Positions 5,547 to 8,334 of a stretch of DNA of 8,334 nt are shown piece after piece. How positions within the stretch are numbered: position 1 is the stretch's first letter; the number at the start of each line of letters is the position of its first letter. The stretch comes from Clostridia bacterium (GTDB lineage Bacteria; Bacillota; Clostridia; Oscillospirales; SIG627), in NCBI GenBank assembly GCA_017453605.1, contig JAFTEP010000076.1, positions 1 to 8,334 on the forward strand, given 5' to 3'. The notes under the pieces were generated by a model. That model was not told the origin of the DNA and searched no databases. It saw nothing but the letters and a program-made list of their open reading frames with translations. Position numbers and translations under genes: made by a program.

Positions 5547-6722
5547 ATGGAAAACAATAAAGTCATCATCCCTCTTTCCGGCAGGATCGATTCTTCAAAC
5601 GCCGCCGAGACCGAGGCGAAGATCTTCTCTCAGCTCGCGGGAAAGGCGGGCGTGAGCATCGAGATCGACGCCGCCGATCTCGTGTATATCTCTTCGGCGG
5701 GACTGCGCGTGATCCTTCGCCTTAAAAAGGCTTATCAGGACCTGAAAATAACAGGCGTCAACTCAGAAGTCTACGAGATCTTCGAAATGACCGGGTTCAC
5801 CGAAATGATGCCGGTCGAAAAGGCGTACCGCGTCGTTTCCGTCGAGGGCTGCGAAGTCATCGGCGAGGGCGCGAACGGCAAGGTCTACCGCATCGACGGT
5901 GACAACGTCGTCAAGACCTACAAGAACGCGGACGCGCTCAAGGACATCCAGCACGAGCGCGAGGTCGCGCGTCTTGCGCTGGTTCTCGGCGTCCCGACCG
6001 CGATCTCCTACGACATCGTGAAAGTCGGCGACAGCTACGGTTCGGTCTTCGAGCTTCTCGACGCGAAATCCTTCTCCAAGATCCTCGCCAGGGAGCCGGA
6101 ACGCTTCGACTGGTGCGTGAAGGAATACATCAAGATGCTCAGAAAGATCCATTCCATCACCGTTCCCGAGGGAAAGCTGCCGTCGATCAGAGAAAAAACT
6201 CTCAAAGCCATCCGCAGGGTCAAGGACACCCTGCCCGACGGTCTCGGAGAAAAGCTTATGAACATGGCTGAACAGATCCCCGAGCGCGACCGCATGATCC
6301 ACGGCGATTATCACACGAAGAACATCGTGCTTTCCGGCGACGAGGTGCTGGTCATAGATATGGACACCCTCTCCGTGGGAGATCCGATCTTCGAGCTCCA
6401 GAGGATGTATAACTCCTACGTCGGCTATTCCGAGAACGATCCGCAGGTCGTGCTGAAGTTCCAGGGCTTCGATCAGGAGACCTCCCGCAGATTCTGGCAC
6501 GAGAGCCTCGCGGAATATCTCGGCACGAGAGACGAACAAAAGATAAAAGAAGTCGAAAACAAAGTGCGCTGTCTGTCCTACGCTTACCTCATCGACTGGG
6601 GCACCCGTCACGATCTGGAGGACAAGGCGCTGATCGAACTCTGGAGGACCAGACTGATATGCCTGCTGCCGGAGGTAGACTCTCTGCTCTTTGAAGTCAA
6701 AGACTCTGAAAAGCGGGCGTGA
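5547..6722 (+). CDS. STAS domain fused to an APH/choline-kinase-like phosphotransferase
   Basis: This is a 391-residue cytoplasmic two-domain protein. Residues 1-100 are a STAS domain with GRIDSSNAAE (12-21) and the loop YISSAGLRVIL (47-57), where Ser50 is the predicted phospho-site. Residues 102 to the end are an aminoglycoside-phosphotransferase-fold kinase: glycine loop IGEGANGKVY (105-114), ATP-anchoring Lys123 in VVKTYK, helix Glu in HEREVARLALVLG, catalytic loop HGDYHTKN (252-259; Asp254, Asn259) and metal motif VIDMD (269-273; Asp271). All key catalytic residues are present, so it is probably active; the substrate may be a small molecule or a protein. The start at 5547 has GGAG 9 nt upstream and follows the phosphatase stop by 4 nt. 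The tight linkage suggests the kinase domain opposes the PP2C phosphatase, but kinase action on a STAS serine has not been shown by anything here. Confidence 0.9.
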   Translation: MENNKVIIPLSGRIDSSNAAETEAKIFSQLAGKAGVSIEIDAADLVYISSAGLRVILRLKKAYQDLKITGVNSEVYEIFEMTGFTEMMPVEKAYRVVSVEGCEVIGEGANGKVYRIDGDNVVKTYKNADALKDIQHEREVARLALVLGVPTAISYDIVKVGDSYGSVFELLDAKSFSKILAREPERFDWCVKEYIKMLRKIHSITVPEGKLPSIREKTLKAIRRVKDTLPDGLGEKLMNMAEQIPERDRMIHGDYHTKNIVLSGDEVLVIDMDTLSVGDPIFELQRMYNSYVGYSENDPQVVLKFQGFDQETSRRFWHESLAEYLGTRDEQKIKEVENKVRCLSYAYLIDWGTRHDLEDKALIELWRTRLICLLPEVDSLLFEVKDSEKRA

Positions 6723-6723
6723 A

Positions 6724-7581
6724 ATGTCGGATTTTTCGTCAAGGATAGATCTGCATACGCACACGACCGTCTCCGACGGTACAGACACCCCTGCGCAGCT
6801 TCTGGAAAACGTGATCGCGGCGGGGATAGAGGTGTTTTCCGTCACGGATCACGACGCGGTGAAATCCGCGGACGTGATCCGTCCCCTTCTTGACGGAAAG
6901 AGCCCGAAATTCATCCCCGGCGTCGAGTTTTCCTGCAGGGACGGTCTCGGGAAGTATCACATCCTCGGATACGGCTTCGATCCGGATTCCGTGCCGATCC
7001 TGAACGTCGTCGGGCGCGGTCATTCGATCAGAATGAAAAAAGTCACGGCAAGGCTCGACTTTTTAAAATATGAGTTCGGCTTTTCTTTCCCGGAAGAGGA
7101 AATAGAAAAGCTCCTTCTCCTCGACAATCCCGGAAAGCCTCACATTGCGAATCTTATGATAAAATACGGCTACGCCGATACGAAAGAGAACGCGATCAAC
7201 AATTATCTCAACCTTTTGAAGCTCACCGACAGTTATATCGGCCCCCGGGAGGCGATAGAGGGCATCCTCGCTTCCGGAGGGATCCCGGTCCTGGCGCATC
7301 CTTTCTACGGGAGCGGAGACGAGCTGATCCTCGGCGACGATATGGAAGACAGGCTTCGCCGTCTTAAAGCCTTCGGTCTGAAAGGGATCGAGGCTTTCTA
7401 TTCCGGCTTCTCCGAAAAGCTCTCGAAAACGGCGCTCTTTTTCGCGGACAAGTTCGATCTTTTCGTCACCGCGGGCAGTGATTATCACGGAAAAAACAAG
7501 CTCGTGAGGCTCGGAGACACAGGTCTCGGCGAGAAAAAGGAATATCCCGCAAGGCTTAAAAAATTTTTGGAGCTCTTTTAA
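6724..7581 (+). CDS. PHP-domain metal-dependent phosphoesterase
   Basis: This 285-residue cytoplasmic protein is of the PHP superfamily, resembling the TrpH/YciV (RNase AM) branch that hydrolyses nucleoside 3',5'-bisphosphates or short RNA ends. The metal-binding motifs are present in order: DLHTHTTVSDGT (9-20; His11, His13, Asp18), TDHD (41-44), PGVEFSC (65-71; Glu68), His79, LAHP (190-193; His192) and GSDYHG (251-256; Asp253, His255). An insertion between about 90 and 180 contains the KPHIA motif typical of this branch. Only one base separates the kinase stop from the ATG, and no strong ribosome binding site is seen, pointing to translational coupling. A TTG at 6691 would overlap the preceding gene and add residues unlike the family. 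Its place in a partner-switching operon is unusual. The fold and activity class are secure, the exact substrate is not. Confidence 0.88.
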   Translation: MSDFSSRIDLHTHTTVSDGTDTPAQLLENVIAAGIEVFSVTDHDAVKSADVIRPLLDGKSPKFIPGVEFSCRDGLGKYHILGYGFDPDSVPILNVVGRGHSIRMKKVTARLDFLKYEFGFSFPEEEIEKLLLLDNPGKPHIANLMIKYGYADTKENAINNYLNLLKLTDSYIGPREAIEGILASGGIPVLAHPFYGSGDELILGDDMEDRLRRLKAFGLKGIEAFYSGFSEKLSKTALFFADKFDLFVTAGSDYHGKNKLVRLGDTGLGEKKEYPARLKKFLELF

Positions 7582-7585
7582 AAAA

Positions 7586-8334
7586 ATGTCCTTTTTCAAA
7601 TTCGACACAAGAGACAAAAAACCGAAGCTCTACAGCCTGATAGTTCTGACCCTCTTATTCGCGGGGCTCGTCACGGCGCTTGTAGTAACGGATCCCGTCA
7701 CGAACGCGGGAGCGGTCTGCGCCGCCGTCGCGGCATACGCTTTTTGCGCGGTCCTGATCCTTCTGTATTCGTTTTTTGAACAGATAAAGTACAATCCCTA
7801 CTCCTACAACACGATCATCTATTTCGGCTTCGCTCTGTTCGCGCTCTCCGCGGCGCTCACGCACACCCTGCTTGCCGCGAGGATCTTCTCGGATCCCGAG
7901 CCTTATACCGTCGAGCAGATCATCCATTCACTGCTCGGGACCTCCAAGACCTACATCCTGCTGTCATCCCCTTTCCTTTTCGCGTTTTCCGTCGCGCTGG
8001 GCGTTTCGAACGTCTTTCTGATCCGTCACGAGGGCAAAAAGCCCGTGAATCTTGTGGGGATAATACTCGCGATGTTTGTCTCGGCCGGAGCAGTCTTCCT
8101 GTTTGTTTTCGACTACTTCGCTTCCGGAAGTCAGACGGAAGTGATGATCCACGACCTTGTCACCGGACTTTTTGCCGCGATATATTTATATTTTGAGTGT
8201 ATGATGCTCGGGACCATCGTCGCGGACGCGATCGCCGCGCGGCACGAGCCGGAGAAGGACAAGGATTTCGTCATCGTTCTCGGCTGCGGTCTGAGAAAGG
8301 ACGGCACGCCGACTCCGCTTCTGGCCGGACGCAT
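7586..8334 (+). CDS. Membrane protein with YdcF/SanA-like DUF218 domain (partial, 3' end missing)
   Basis: An open frame runs from ATG 7586 to the window edge, 249 complete codons without a stop. The N-terminal part has six predicted membrane helices (about 14-35, 42-65, 75-98, 120-145, 151-176, 185-212). The frame then enters KDFVIVLGCGLRKDGTPTPL (226-245), the typical opening of the DUF218 domain found in YdcF, SanA and ElyC, proteins linked to envelope integrity or cell-wall precursor handling. In YdcF-like proteins of Bacillota, membrane helices often precede this domain. The gene begins 4 nt after the PHP stop; GGAG at 7569-7572 lies 13 nt upstream, a poor spacing. It is probably the sixth operon member. 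Most of the catalytic-like domain lies beyond the window, so residues needed for function cannot be judged. Confidence 0.85.
   Translation, partial: MSFFKFDTRDKKPKLYSLIVLTLLFAGLVTALVVTDPVTNAGAVCAAVAAYAFCAVLILLYSFFEQIKYNPYSYNTIIYFGFALFALSAALTHTLLAARIFSDPEPYTVEQIIHSLLGTSKTYILLSSPFLFAFSVALGVSNVFLIRHEGKKPVNLVGIILAMFVSAGAVFLFVFDYFASGSQTEVMIHDLVTGLFAAIYLYFECMMLGTIVADAIAARHEPEKDKDFVIVLGCGLRKDGTPTPLLAGR

Noticed and set aside
5763..6845. Minus-strand reading frame of 360 codons opposite the STAS-kinase gene
   Set aside because: The opposite strand carries intact STAS and kinase motifs; GC-rich codon use yields long antisense frames. No ribosome binding site or family motif was seen.
3005..8334. Naming the operon genes rsbV, rsbU or rsbW
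   Set aside because: The similarity is at domain level only; no sigma-B gene is present and the kinase role seems altered, so the symbols would imply a function not shown.

Overview
The window looks like a chromosomal segment of a low-profile anaerobic member of the Bacillota, most likely an uncultivated gut or rumen Clostridia. The basis is GC-rich coding DNA broken by AT-rich spacers, near-perfect sigma-A promoters (TTGACA/TATAAT), AGGAGG-type ribosome binding sites, a clostridial-style MATE exporter, and a SpoIIE/RsbU-type phosphatase with STAS partners. The taxonomic call is inference; no rRNA or phylogenetic marker is present.

Layout. Positions 1-188 hold a 12-bp hairpin (10-38) and a strong intrinsic terminator (140-167) for the leftward MATE-family exporter gene (189-1664). 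A LysR-type regulator (1840-2739) is divergently transcribed. The 175-bp gap between them carries two consensus promoters laid over each other in opposite directions (1765-1800), so the two transcription starts probably exclude one another. Positions 2740-3004 form a gene-free mosaic of repeats: pieces of a GAGCGAAGCGAAGGATC-type dispersed repeat, a 15-bp tandem repeat and a 15-bp GAAA-capped hairpin.

From a perfect TTGACA-N17-TATAAT promoter at 3005-3033, six genes run rightward with gaps of 26, 9, 4, 1 and 4 nt and no visible internal terminator. In order they are: a protein with the outline of an RsbW-like ATPase but without its ATP-binding motifs; a STAS anti-anti-sigma-like protein; a six-helix membrane protein with a SpoIIE/RsbU-type PP2C phosphatase; a STAS domain fused to an aminoglycoside/choline-kinase-like phosphotransferase; a PHP-family metal-dependent phosphoesterase; and a membrane protein with a YdcF/SanA-like (DUF218) domain cut off by the window end.

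How they may work together. In classical partner switching (RsbU-RsbV-RsbW, SpoIIE-SpoIIAA-SpoIIAB) a kinase/anti-sigma factor phosphorylates the STAS protein and a PP2C phosphatase reverses it. Here all three roles have candidates, but the RsbW-like protein seems catalytically dead, while an unrelated APH-type kinase is covalently joined to a second STAS domain. No sigma factor is encoded in the window. The proposal that kinase activity has been handed to the APH-like domain, giving a rewired membrane-sensed switch, is the main discovery candidate; it is inference from domain content and gene order.
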